From contig JADCFN010000028.1 of the NCBI GenBank assembly GCA_020249505.1, positions 1 to 64,000 on the forward strand: a stretch of 64,000 nucleotides of DNA, in the 5' to 3' direction. Shown here one piece after another: positions 16,444 through 24,031 of this stretch. Numbering within the stretch: the stretch's first letter is position 1; every line of letters begins with the position of its first letter. Below the pieces are notes generated by a model. The model had not been told where the DNA came from. It saw only the letters and a program-made list of their open reading frames with translations, and did no database searches. The position numbers and the translations under genes are program-made. The stretch comes from Roseomonas sp. (lineage in GTDB: Bacteria > Pseudomonadota > Alphaproteobacteria > Acetobacterales > Acetobacteraceae).

Positions 16444-17400
16444 ATGAACATGAAGCGTCGTAGTCTTTTGGCTTCGGCTGGGGCCATGCTGGCCGCGCCT
16501 GCTCTGGCGCAGCCGCGCTGGCCGGATCGGCCAGTTGAAATCATTGTCGGCTTCACCGCCGGCGGGGCGACCGATCTTGATGCGCGTGGCTATGCGGCTG
16601 CCCTTGAAAAGCGCATCGGTGGTTCGGTGGTGGTGGTGAATCGCCCCGGTGCGGGTGGCGAGGTTGCCTTGGCCGCCGTGGCGCGCGCTCGCCCTGACGG
16701 CCATACCATTGGCACCACCAATATGCCGGGCTTTCTGACCATCCCGATCGAGCGAACGGCGCAATTCAAGCTGGATGATTTTGTCGGCATCGGCAATCTG
16801 GTGACCGACCCTTCCGCCATTACGGTGCATGAAGACAGCCCCTACCGGACGCTGGCTGATCTGCTGGCAGCCGCGCGGGCACGGCCTGAGACCATCACCT
16901 ATGCGTCGCCCGGTGTGGGCACGGATGATCATTTGCAGCTTGTGTTGCTGCAGGCGGCGACCGGAACGCGTTTTGTGCATGTGGTCTATCAGGGTGACCC
17001 CCAGCTTCGCACCGCAGTTCTTGGCAAGCAGGTGGACAGCATGGGGCTGAACCTTGGCCCTGTCACGGCGAATACCGAAAAGCTCCGCGTGCTGTCGCAG
17101 GGCGGGGCTACGCGCAGCCGCTTCCGCCAGGATGTGCCGACCCTGATCGAGCTTGGCTTCCCGGTGCAAATGGCCTCTGAACGGGGCTTGGTGCTGGCGG
17201 CGGGTACGCCGCCAGCCATTGTGCAGCGCCTGCGTGAGGCTACTGCCGATATCGCGCGCGATCCGGAATTCGTTAAAATCCTGGAAGGCCGCTTTACTGA
17301 ACCGGCTTATGAGCCGGGCGATGCTTGGTTTGAGCGGCTGCGCCGGCAGGAAGGGGAGTATCGGCGGCTGTGGCAGGTGACGCCCTGGTCGCAGCGCTAA
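16444..17400 (+). CDS. Bug/TTT-type periplasmic substrate-binding protein
   Basis: This 318-residue receptor starts at ATG 16444 with MNMKRRSLLASAGAMLAAPALAQ, a clear export signal. The body shows Bug-family blocks: WPDRPVEIIVGFTAGGATD, VVNRPGAGGEVALAAVARARPDGHT and YASPGVGTDDHLQ. It diverges from the aminotransferase across a 256-base intergenic region. A purine-rich AAGGAAGGG lies upstream of the start. It is more distant from the other Bug proteins in the window than they are from one another. No membrane subunits are nearby. The ligand is unknown. Confidence 0.88.
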   Translation: MNMKRRSLLASAGAMLAAPALAQPRWPDRPVEIIVGFTAGGATDLDARGYAAALEKRIGGSVVVVNRPGAGGEVALAAVARARPDGHTIGTTNMPGFLTIPIERTAQFKLDDFVGIGNLVTDPSAITVHEDSPYRTLADLLAAARARPETITYASPGVGTDDHLQLVLLQAATGTRFVHVVYQGDPQLRTAVLGKQVDSMGLNLGPVTANTEKLRVLSQGGATRSRFRQDVPTLIELGFPVQMASERGLVLAAGTPPAIVQRLREATADIARDPEFVKILEGRFTEPAYEPGDAWFERLRRQEGEYRRLWQVTPWSQR

Positions 17401-17537
17401 TGGCGCGGTTCATGCTACGTTTTCCCGTTTCAAAACTGCCCCCGCGCACCACTACCTTAATATCTGGTGGGCCGATTCACGCTGGTTTCGAAAACGGCCA
17501 GCAGCGACCAGACTAATAGTCTGATGGCTTGCCGATT

Positions 17538-17574
17538 GGCTGGGTAGGGCGGCTTTGGTTGACCCTGCCCAGCC
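17538..17574 (+). promoter_or_regulatory. Hairpin abutting the kpsS start codon
   Basis: GGCTGGGTAGGG (17538-17549) pairs with CCCTGCCCAGCC (17563-17574) with one G-U pair and a 13-base loop. Its 3' arm ends three bases before ATG 17578 and covers where a Shine-Dalgarno site would be. It could restrict translation of kpsS, or hint that translation starts at GTG 17593. Confidence 0.5.
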
Positions 17575-17577
17575 AGG

Positions 17578-18864
17578 ATGCCATGGCGGGGCGTGATCCC
17601 TGCACCGCACAGCGCACCCAGCAAGCGCCGTTTCCTTTTTCTGCAAGGCCCGATTTCGCCGTTTTTTGCCCGGGTCGCCCATGGGCTGCGGTCGCTTGGC
17701 CATCAGGTGCATCGCGTCAATCTGCATTTGGGCGATCGGGCTTTCTGGGGCGCCACCGGCAGCGTTGATTTCACGGGCCGTCTTGAGGCTTGGCCGGATT
17801 GGATTGCGGATTTCCTGACGCGCCACGCCATTACCGACCTACTGCTGATTGGCGAACAGCGCCCCTATCACCGCATCGCCATTGCAGCCGCCAAGGCGCG
17901 CGGCATTGCGGTGATCGTCACCGATTACGGCTATTTGCGGCCGGATTGGATTACGCTGGAAAGCGATGGCATGGGCGGGCAGAGTCTTTTCCCACGTGAC
18001 CCTGCCGAGATTCGTCGGCGCGCGGCGGGGCTGAAGCTGCCTGATCTCACGCCGCGCCATAGCGATCATTTCGCGACCATGGCGCTCCGCGATGTCTATT
18101 ATCACGCGCTGGCGCAATGGCCCTTTCCTTTCCGCCATTATCGGCGCCATCAATTACGGCATCCGTTTGTGGTTTATGCGGGGCTCGCGCGGCGGCTGGC
18201 GCTGCGCTGGCTGGAAGATCGCCAATCCTCGCAGGTGTTTCAGGGCCTGAAGGCGCGCGGTGAGCCGTTCTGGGCCTTCGCCATGCAATTGGAAACGGAT
18301 TTTGCCATTCGTGCCTATTCGCCCTTTGCCGATATGGATGGTCCGCTTGGTCAGGTGATGGCCTCCTTCGCTGCCCATGCGCCATTGGGCACCGCATTGG
18401 TCATCAAGCTGCATCCTTTGGATCCCTGCTGGAAGCCCTGGCCTCGGCGCATTGCGGCCCTGGCACAGGCAGCGGGCATAGCGGGGCGCGTTCACATCAT
18501 GCCGCGCGGGCGATTGCCTGAGTTGCTGGCGGCGTCACGCGGGTTACTGACGGTGAACAGCACCGCAGCCACCACCGCCATGGTTCTGGGTAAGCCGGTA
18601 AAGCTGCTTGGCCAGGCGGTCTACGATGTCCCGGGCCTCAGCTTTCAGGGCGGGCTTGACGAGTTCTGGACTCAAGCGTCGCCGCCTGATCCGGAATTGC
18701 TGCAGGCCTTTCTGGCCTTGCTCTGCGGTGCCCATATGGTGCGCGGCGCGTTTCACCAGGATTCTGGCCTGGAAGAAGCTGTTGCGGGCGCGGTGGCGCG
18801 GCTCGATCAGGGCTGCATCAACCTTCCTATGCCCGAAGCGCTATCGGAAAGCGGCGCAGCGTGA
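17578..18864 (+). CDS. kpsS: Capsule polysaccharide export/modification protein KpsS (Kdo transferase type)
   Basis: This 428-residue protein matches KpsS/LipB, the cytoplasmic enzyme that starts the poly-Kdo linker on lyso-phosphatidylglycerol in ABC-exported capsules. FLFLQGPISPFFARVAHGL is the N-terminal signature. VIVTDYGYLRPDWITLESDGM and LVIKLHPLDPCWKPW (a KxHP block) follow, then LLTVNSTAATTAMVLGKPVKLLG near the nucleotide site. ATG 17578 yields a 16-residue lead-in; GTG 17593 is an alternative. It converges with kpsC 35 bases downstream. The upstream hairpin is described separately. Confidence 0.87.
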   Translation: MPWRGVIPAPHSAPSKRRFLFLQGPISPFFARVAHGLRSLGHQVHRVNLHLGDRAFWGATGSVDFTGRLEAWPDWIADFLTRHAITDLLLIGEQRPYHRIAIAAAKARGIAVIVTDYGYLRPDWITLESDGMGGQSLFPRDPAEIRRRAAGLKLPDLTPRHSDHFATMALRDVYYHALAQWPFPFRHYRRHQLRHPFVVYAGLARRLALRWLEDRQSSQVFQGLKARGEPFWAFAMQLETDFAIRAYSPFADMDGPLGQVMASFAAHAPLGTALVIKLHPLDPCWKPWPRRIAALAQAAGIAGRVHIMPRGRLPELLAASRGLLTVNSTAATTAMVLGKPVKLLGQAVYDVPGLSFQGGLDEFWTQASPPDPELLQAFLALLCGAHMVRGAFHQDSGLEEAVAGAVARLDQGCINLPMPEALSESGAA

Positions 18865-18899
18865 GGCAAAGGCTCCGCCCGGTGGCGCCCTTTACCCGA

Positions 18900-20777
18900 T
18901 CAACGCCAGCGCAGAAGGCGCGCGGCTTGCCGCCTGACCCAGCCCTGAGCCGAACGCCAGCCGCCCCCCCGCGCCAGCGGCCAATGCTCCGGCGCGGCCA
19001 GCCGTTCCAGAAAGACCTCCACCGGACAGGGCAATTGCGTTACTGGATCAAGATAGCGTGGATAGAGGATCAGGGCGGCCGCGACCAAGGCGTCCAAATC
19101 AAGCCGCCGGCGCCGACGCTCAGCGGGGAAACTTGGCCCGCGATCCTCCGTCAGGCCCCAGCCGGCATAGAAGGGCTGTCCCCAAAGCGTTACCGGCAGC
19201 CCGCGCAGCAGCGCCTCAAACCCTGAGAGTGAGGTGAGGCAATGCACGCCATCCACCTTGGCAAAAAGCCCGGCCATTGGGGTTTCCACCGCGACGTGAT
19301 CGGCAAGGCCAATCAGGTCCTTGGCGGTAATCCGGCCGCGGCGAAACCCAGCCTCTACATCCGGATGGGGTTTATAGATCAGGAAAGCATCCGGCGCAGC
19401 GGCGCGCACGGCGCGCAGCAGATCAAGATTGCTCATACCGCCGCCGCCCAGGAGGACCGAGGCGTCATCCTCAACCTGGCCTGCCACCAGAAGGCGCGGC
19501 TTCCCCTGCGGCGCAGTGATCCTGGGGGCTGGACCGGTGAGGTTGTATTTGGTCAGGCCGCGATCAAGGATGGCTTGGCGCAGCGCCGCCGCACGGGCGC
19601 GGAGTGGGGCAGTGAAGTCAGCCTCATTAAGCATTACCTCAAGATCGGAAGGCTGAGCCGGATCGTAATGCGGGCCCCTATGATCCAGCACGAAGGAACC
19701 ACCTGGGCGAAAGGCAGCGCCTATGCCGGTGGAGCGTAGAAAACCATCCTCCAGGAATATCACGGGCACCCCGGCTGCGGCGGCCTTTGCACGGAAGTCA
19801 GGTGAGGCGCGCGACGCCCAAACAAGGGCAGCGCCGCCGCGGGCATTGGCAATGGTAATGGCTTTGTCAGGCCCCTTGGCGAAAACCGGCGCTGGGAGGG
19901 CCGAGGCCAGCAGCGCGCCTACCCTTGCCTGCTTCCAACCCTGCACGCCAAGGCAGGCGGCGATATCCTGGTTTTCCTTGGCCTGACTCCGCCAAAGAGC
20001 CATAAAATCAATAGCTTCCGGAAGGGGGATCGCAATGCACCTGAAAGGATCAGCGGCACGCGTTGCTGTAATCAGCCTCGCATAGATGTCCGTGGCATCG
20101 GTGCCGGCCAAGGCCCCATCCGCCAAGGGCATCGCGCCCGCGAGCGCCAGCAGCGCCATGGGGCGAGAGGCTCCGTGGAGTATTGCCGCGCCATCAAGCA
20201 GGCTCCAGGGATCATAGGGGCCTTCACTTTCGGGCCAGATCGCAGGCGCGCCTATGGGCGCAAAGGGATCGCGAAAGCAGCGCATGGGAAGGCGAGAGGC
20301 CAGGGCGGCTTCACGCGCAGCTTCGGCTGATGCCTTTTGAGACGGATCACAGGGATCGAGCAGAATCGCGGTACTGCGCGGCGCCATGCCAAGCGCTAAG
20401 CCGCCCGGATCAGCGAGGCCGGCCGGTCCGCCCAGCCGCGCCCGGACAAGAAGGGCGATGATGCCCGGTGCGGCGGTGCGCGCTGCATCTGATGCGGGGG
20501 TAGCGAGCGCTGCTGCGATGGGGTCCGGCGCTTCTGCTTGCACCAGGGCAATGATGGGTTCCTGCGCACCCAGACGGATATTGCCCCAAGGGCCTGGGGT
20601 GAAGCGGATAATGCGCCCAGCCCCTGGCGGTGCTGCCACCCCCACGGGCAAGGCAATCAGGCCGGGCGGCGGGCCGCCAGGCCAGGGGTTTGCACGGCAT
20701 TCGGGCCAGAAAGCAGGCAAATGAGGCGCTGCCGCCAAAAGGCCCGATGGTAGGGCCAGGGCAGGGGGGACGGTCAT
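18900..20777 (-). CDS. kpsC: Capsule polysaccharide biosynthesis protein KpsC (linker Kdo transferase)
   Basis: From ATG 20777 the protein has 625 residues; a GTG at 20819 is possible. KpsC normally carries two glycosyltransferase halves that extend the poly-Kdo linker. The C-terminal half is intact: EDGFLRS (343-349), KPHPDV (469-474), TSLSGFEALL and GQPFYAGWGLTEDR (533-546). The N-terminal half (about 1-290) has similar length but none of these motifs. It is Ala/Pro-rich with CFRDPF at the place where a KxHPDV would be expected. The first half therefore looks degenerate, or very divergent. The gene opposes kpsS and diverges from the export operon. Confidence 0.85.
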   Translation of the reverse strand: MTVPPALALPSGLLAAAPHLPAFWPECRANPWPGGPPPGLIALPVGVAAPPGAGRIIRFTPGPWGNIRLGAQEPIIALVQAEAPDPIAAALATPASDAARTAAPGIIALLVRARLGGPAGLADPGGLALGMAPRSTAILLDPCDPSQKASAEAAREAALASRLPMRCFRDPFAPIGAPAIWPESEGPYDPWSLLDGAAILHGASRPMALLALAGAMPLADGALAGTDATDIYARLITATRAADPFRCIAIPLPEAIDFMALWRSQAKENQDIAACLGVQGWKQARVGALLASALPAPVFAKGPDKAITIANARGGAALVWASRASPDFRAKAAAAGVPVIFLEDGFLRSTGIGAAFRPGGSFVLDHRGPHYDPAQPSDLEVMLNEADFTAPLRARAAALRQAILDRGLTKYNLTGPAPRITAPQGKPRLLVAGQVEDDASVLLGGGGMSNLDLLRAVRAAAPDAFLIYKPHPDVEAGFRRGRITAKDLIGLADHVAVETPMAGLFAKVDGVHCLTSLSGFEALLRGLPVTLWGQPFYAGWGLTEDRGPSFPAERRRRRLDLDALVAAALILYPRYLDPVTQLPCPVEVFLERLAAPEHWPLARGGGWRSAQGWVRRQAARLLRWR

Positions 20778-20963
20778 GACTTGCGTCCATCCGCTGGGCC
20801 TTGGCGAGGGCCAACGCACCTAAACCCGCTCCACCGGCGCTGTAGGCGCCCGGGCGCTGGCACGCGGCGCCTGGATCCCATTCGGTTCAGTAACAAAAGC
20901 GCGTTTTTTGCCGTTCATCTTGTATTTGGGGGCTCCGGGGAAAACATGATGGGCGTATTCAAT

Positions 20964-20990
20964 TTGCCTTAGACATTCGGGTGATACTAT
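20964..20990 (+). promoter_or_regulatory. Candidate extended -10 promoter of the capsule export operon
   Basis: TGATACTAT (20982-20990) fits the extended -10 consensus TGnTAnnnT. A TTGCCT at 20964-20969 lies 15 bases before the hexamer, a slightly short spacer that an extended -10 tolerates. It is in the AT-richer part of the 230-base region between kpsC and the lipoprotein gene, 60 bases before ATG 21051. Confidence 0.4.
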
Positions 20991-21050
20991 TCAACCGAAG
21001 CACATAATTTCGTGCTATGCATGCGAATCGGTGTGAGGAGGAAGGTTTTG

Positions 21051-21425
21051 ATGCCCATAAGCGGAAATTTCCAGCGCCGCTTCCTGCCGATGGTTTTTGT
21101 GCTGCCTGGTCTGCTGCTGGCCGGCTGCGGCGTGATGACTGAAGATCAAAGGCCCGCCACGCCGCAAGTAACCCGTATTCTGGACCCGATAGCAGCCTTT
21201 GCGGCAGAACCGCCCGCCGGCGGTGAAGCGCAGGTGCGCCTTGCAGATACGGGTGAAATGGCGCGGGTTCGCCTGATCCGCCAATACGCCGCCGCCAGTG
21301 GTCGCGAATGCCGTGAAGTGCGTATCAGCCGCCGTGGTGGTGATCAAAATCGGCTTTTTTGCCGCGCTGGTACCGGCTGGATAGAGGCACGGCCCTTGCT
21401 GACGCAGGCCGCGGTACAGCAATGA
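21051..21425 (+). CDS. Small capsule-locus lipoprotein of unknown function
   Basis: ATG 21051 follows GAGGAGGAAGG at an ideal distance and gives 124 residues. The N-terminus is a lipoprotein signal: RRF, a hydrophobic run, then LLLAGC. The mature part contains a Cys pair near the C-terminus (GRECREV and NRLFCRAGTGW) likely to form a disulfide in the periplasm. I do not recognise a named family. Its stop overlaps the kpsM start (ATGA), so it is translated together with the capsule transporter and is probably an accessory of export or of the KpsD/KpsE envelope complex. Confidence 0.75.
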   Translation: MPISGNFQRRFLPMVFVLPGLLLAGCGVMTEDQRPATPQVTRILDPIAAFAAEPPAGGEAQVRLADTGEMARVRLIRQYAAASGRECREVRISRRGGDQNRLFCRAGTGWIEARPLLTQAAVQQ

Positions 21426-22213
21426 GCCTGCAGGGCGAAGCCGCCCTGATCCTGCGTGGCGCGCGGATGCAATCGCGCGTGATCGGCGCGCTGATCATTC
21501 GCGAAATGCATTCGCGCTTCGGCCGCCATTATATGGGCTATGTCTGGCTTTACTTTGAGCCTTTGCTGCTTGGGATTTGCATTGGGCTTATCCATGCTTG
21601 GCGGGATCGGCCCGCGGCCTTTGGGGCGTTTGAATTCCATGCCGTAGGATACATCCTTTTCTTTGTCTTTCGTGGCATTCTCAATCGCGCCACCATGGCG
21701 ATCAACATGAACAAGCCGCTGCTCTATCATCGCAGCGTCACCTTGCCCGATGTTTTTTACGCCAGGCACATCATTGAATTCCTGTCCTGTACCGGTGTCA
21801 TGCTGGCGATGCTTTTCGGTTTATTTGCCGCGAATGGCAGCCTGCCGGAAAGCCCGCTCAAAATGGCGCTTGCCATGATCATGATGGCACTGTTCAGCCA
21901 GGGCCTCGCCTTTCTGGCATCAGCGGTCACTGCGGCGGTTGAGGGGTCTGAGCGTGTGGTGCACGCAGTGACTTATCTTCTGTTGCCCGTGAGCGGGCTG
22001 TTCTTTCTGGTCGAATGGTTGCCGGATTGGTTGGCGCAAATGGCGCTTTGGGTGCCGACCGTGCATTTGTTCGAATTGCTGCGTGATGGGCAATTCGGCT
22101 CCCGCTTTCGTGCGGAATACGACCTTGGCTATATTTGGGGCTGGATCATGATTACTCATCTGATCGGGCTTGCTGCCCTGCGCATTACGCGTGCGCGAAT
22201 CGGCTTGGAATAG
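21422..22213 (+). CDS. kpsM: Capsule ABC transporter permease KpsM
   Basis: This 263-residue ABC-2 permease has about six membrane helices, starting after an amphipathic N-terminus (SRVIGALIIREMHSRFGRHYMGYVW) that is diagnostic of KpsM/CtrC/BexB. With KpsT it moves lipid-linked capsule across the inner membrane. The motif VVHAVTYLLLPVSGLFFLVEWLP is the typical fifth-helix region. ATG 21422 overlaps the lipoprotein stop. Nine bases separate it from kpsT. Confidence 0.92.
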   Translation: MSLQGEAALILRGARMQSRVIGALIIREMHSRFGRHYMGYVWLYFEPLLLGICIGLIHAWRDRPAAFGAFEFHAVGYILFFVFRGILNRATMAINMNKPLLYHRSVTLPDVFYARHIIEFLSCTGVMLAMLFGLFAANGSLPESPLKMALAMIMMALFSQGLAFLASAVTAAVEGSERVVHAVTYLLLPVSGLFFLVEWLPDWLAQMALWVPTVHLFELLRDGQFGSRFRAEYDLGYIWGWIMITHLIGLAALRITRARIGLE

Positions 22214-22221
22214 GTGCCGCA

Positions 22222-22860
22222 ATGGGCCTTGAGATGGTGAATGTCCATAAGACCTATGTGACCCGTGGCCTGCGCAAGGACATTCTGCGCGGCGCGAGCG
22301 CGTTTTTCGCGCGTGGTGAAAGGGTAGGAATCCTTGGCCGCAATGGTTCCGGCAAATCCACGCTGGTACGCTTGCTTGGTGGTATAGAGGCGCCCACAAA
22401 GGGCCTAATAAAGCGCAATATGACGATTTCCTGGCCGATCGGCATGGCGGCCGGGTTTCAGCATACGCTGTCGGGGGCGGATAATGCCCGCTTCATCGCC
22501 CGCATCTATGGCCGCCCGATTCAGGAAACAGTCGATTTTGTCGAGGATTTCGCCGAACTTGGCGAGTATATGCGCATGCCCATGATGACCTATTCGTCTG
22601 GCATGCGCTCGCGACTCGCCTTGGCCGTTTCGCTGGCGATTGATTTCGATTGCTACCTGGTGGATGAGGCGCTGGCCGTGGGCGATACGCGCTTTGGGCG
22701 CGCCTTCGCCGAACGAATCGAGCGATCGGGCCTTATTCTTGTTTCCCATTCACCAGCGCTTGTGCGCAAACTTTGCACCCGTGCGGCTGTGCTGGACCAA
22801 GGGCAGATAACCTTCTATGACGATATCGATGAAGCTCTCGCCACCTATCACGCTCTCTGA
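22222..22860 (+). CDS. kpsT: Capsule ABC transporter ATP-binding protein KpsT
   Basis: The 212-residue ATPase has Walker A GRNGSGKST (39-47), signature SSGMR (125-129), Walker B DFDCYLVDE (141-149) and H-loop His176. The short length and YSSGMRSRLA variant signature are typical of the KpsT/CtrD/BexA polysaccharide exporters. It powers export through KpsM. The start ATG 22222 gives the expected N-terminus; an upstream in-frame start lies within kpsM. Its last 44 bases overlap the start of kpsE. Confidence 0.93.
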   Translation: MGLEMVNVHKTYVTRGLRKDILRGASAFFARGERVGILGRNGSGKSTLVRLLGGIEAPTKGLIKRNMTISWPIGMAAGFQHTLSGADNARFIARIYGRPIQETVDFVEDFAELGEYMRMPMMTYSSGMRSRLALAVSLAIDFDCYLVDEALAVGDTRFGRAFAERIERSGLILVSHSPALVRKLCTRAAVLDQGQITFYDDIDEALATYHAL

Positions 22861-24031
22861 AGCGAGCGGGAGGCCGCTTAGCCTGTCGCAGGAGCCGGAG
22901 CCGGCGCCCCGGCCCTGGTATGCGCGGTTTTGGCGGCGACCCTTCTTTTTGTTGGTGATCCTGCCAAGCCTTATCGCCGCAACCTACTTTTACGGCATTG
23001 CCGCATCCCAATTCGTCTCGGAAGCGCGGTTTGTTGTGAGCTCGCGCGGGAGTGAAGGTGGCGTTGCGGCTTCCATGCGTGGCATGGCAGGCGGAGCCTT
23101 TGGTGGGTTTGGCGGTGGCGGTGCGTCGAACGAGACGAATAGCGTGCGCGATTTCCTTACCTCGCTTGATGCGGTGATGGATGCGCATGGCAAGCTCGAC
23201 CTGATCGCCATGTGGCAACGACCAGAAGCCGATTGGCTTTCTGAATTGTGGCGGACGGAACCGGAACTTCTTGCGCGTTTCTACAACAAGATGGTGACGG
23301 TATCGCTCGATCCCTCAACCAATGTGACCACGCTTCGGGTGCGGAGTTTCCGGCCGGAGGATTCAAAGGCTTTGGCGGAAACCCTGCTTGCCTCGGCGGA
23401 AACCTTGGTCAACAGGCTTTCTGAGCGGACCCGGAACGAAACCCTGCGGGTCGCACGCCATGAGATGGAAATATCCGAACAGCGTGTGCAGGAAAGCCGG
23501 GCTGCCCTGGTGCGCTTTCGCGAACAGGAACGTGAATTGGACAGCGCCGGGGCTGTGCAGGCGGCCGTTGCGCTTCGCGGGCAATTGGAAGTGGCGCTGG
23601 CGCAGGCCCGTGCTGAATTGACCGAACGATTGAAATTCATGCGCCCCGACAATCCGGCATTGCAGGCCACGCGCAACAGGATTGAGGCGCTGGAACGCCA
23701 AATCACTTCCGAACGGGCGCGGCATACGGAAACCACAGCGGGTGGCGACGGTGCGGTATTGGCACGGCAATTGGCCACCTTCGAACGGCTAATGCTTGAG
23801 CGGGAGTTTGCCGACAGGCAGCTTGCTTCGGCGACGGCCAGCCTTGAGACGGCACGACTCGAGGCGCAGCGGCAGCAGCTTTTCCTCTCACGCATTGTCG
23901 AGCCTAATCTTGCGGTCTATCCGCTTTATCCAAGGAAACTCGTGAACGTGGCGAGCATTGTTGTCGGGCTTACCATTGCCTATGGCATTGGCTGGCTTTT
24001 GATTGTTGGGATGCGAGAACATGCGGCCTGA
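22817..24031 (+). CDS. kpsE: Capsule export inner-membrane/periplasmic adaptor KpsE
   Basis: The 404-residue protein is a polysaccharide co-polymerase type 3 (KpsE/CtrB/BexC). It has an N-terminal membrane segment (about 43-63, FFLLVILPSLIAATYFYGIA) and a C-terminal one (about 375-395). Between them is a long periplasmic coiled coil (about 200-340) rich in Glu, Arg and Gln. A Gly-rich insert lies near residues 80-100 (MRGMAGGAFGGFGGGG). The SQFVSEARFVV block after the first helix is diagnostic. It bridges the KpsMT pump to KpsD. Start at ATG 22817 overlaps kpsT, and the stop overlaps kpsD by 11 bases. Confidence 0.88.
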   Translation: MTISMKLSPPITLSEASGRPLSLSQEPEPAPRPWYARFWRRPFFLLVILPSLIAATYFYGIAASQFVSEARFVVSSRGSEGGVAASMRGMAGGAFGGFGGGGASNETNSVRDFLTSLDAVMDAHGKLDLIAMWQRPEADWLSELWRTEPELLARFYNKMVTVSLDPSTNVTTLRVRSFRPEDSKALAETLLASAETLVNRLSERTRNETLRVARHEMEISEQRVQESRAALVRFREQERELDSAGAVQAAVALRGQLEVALAQARAELTERLKFMRPDNPALQATRNRIEALERQITSERARHTETTAGGDGAVLARQLATFERLMLEREFADRQLASATASLETARLEAQRQQLFLSRIVEPNLAVYPLYPRKLVNVASIVVGLTIAYGIGWLLIVGMREHAA

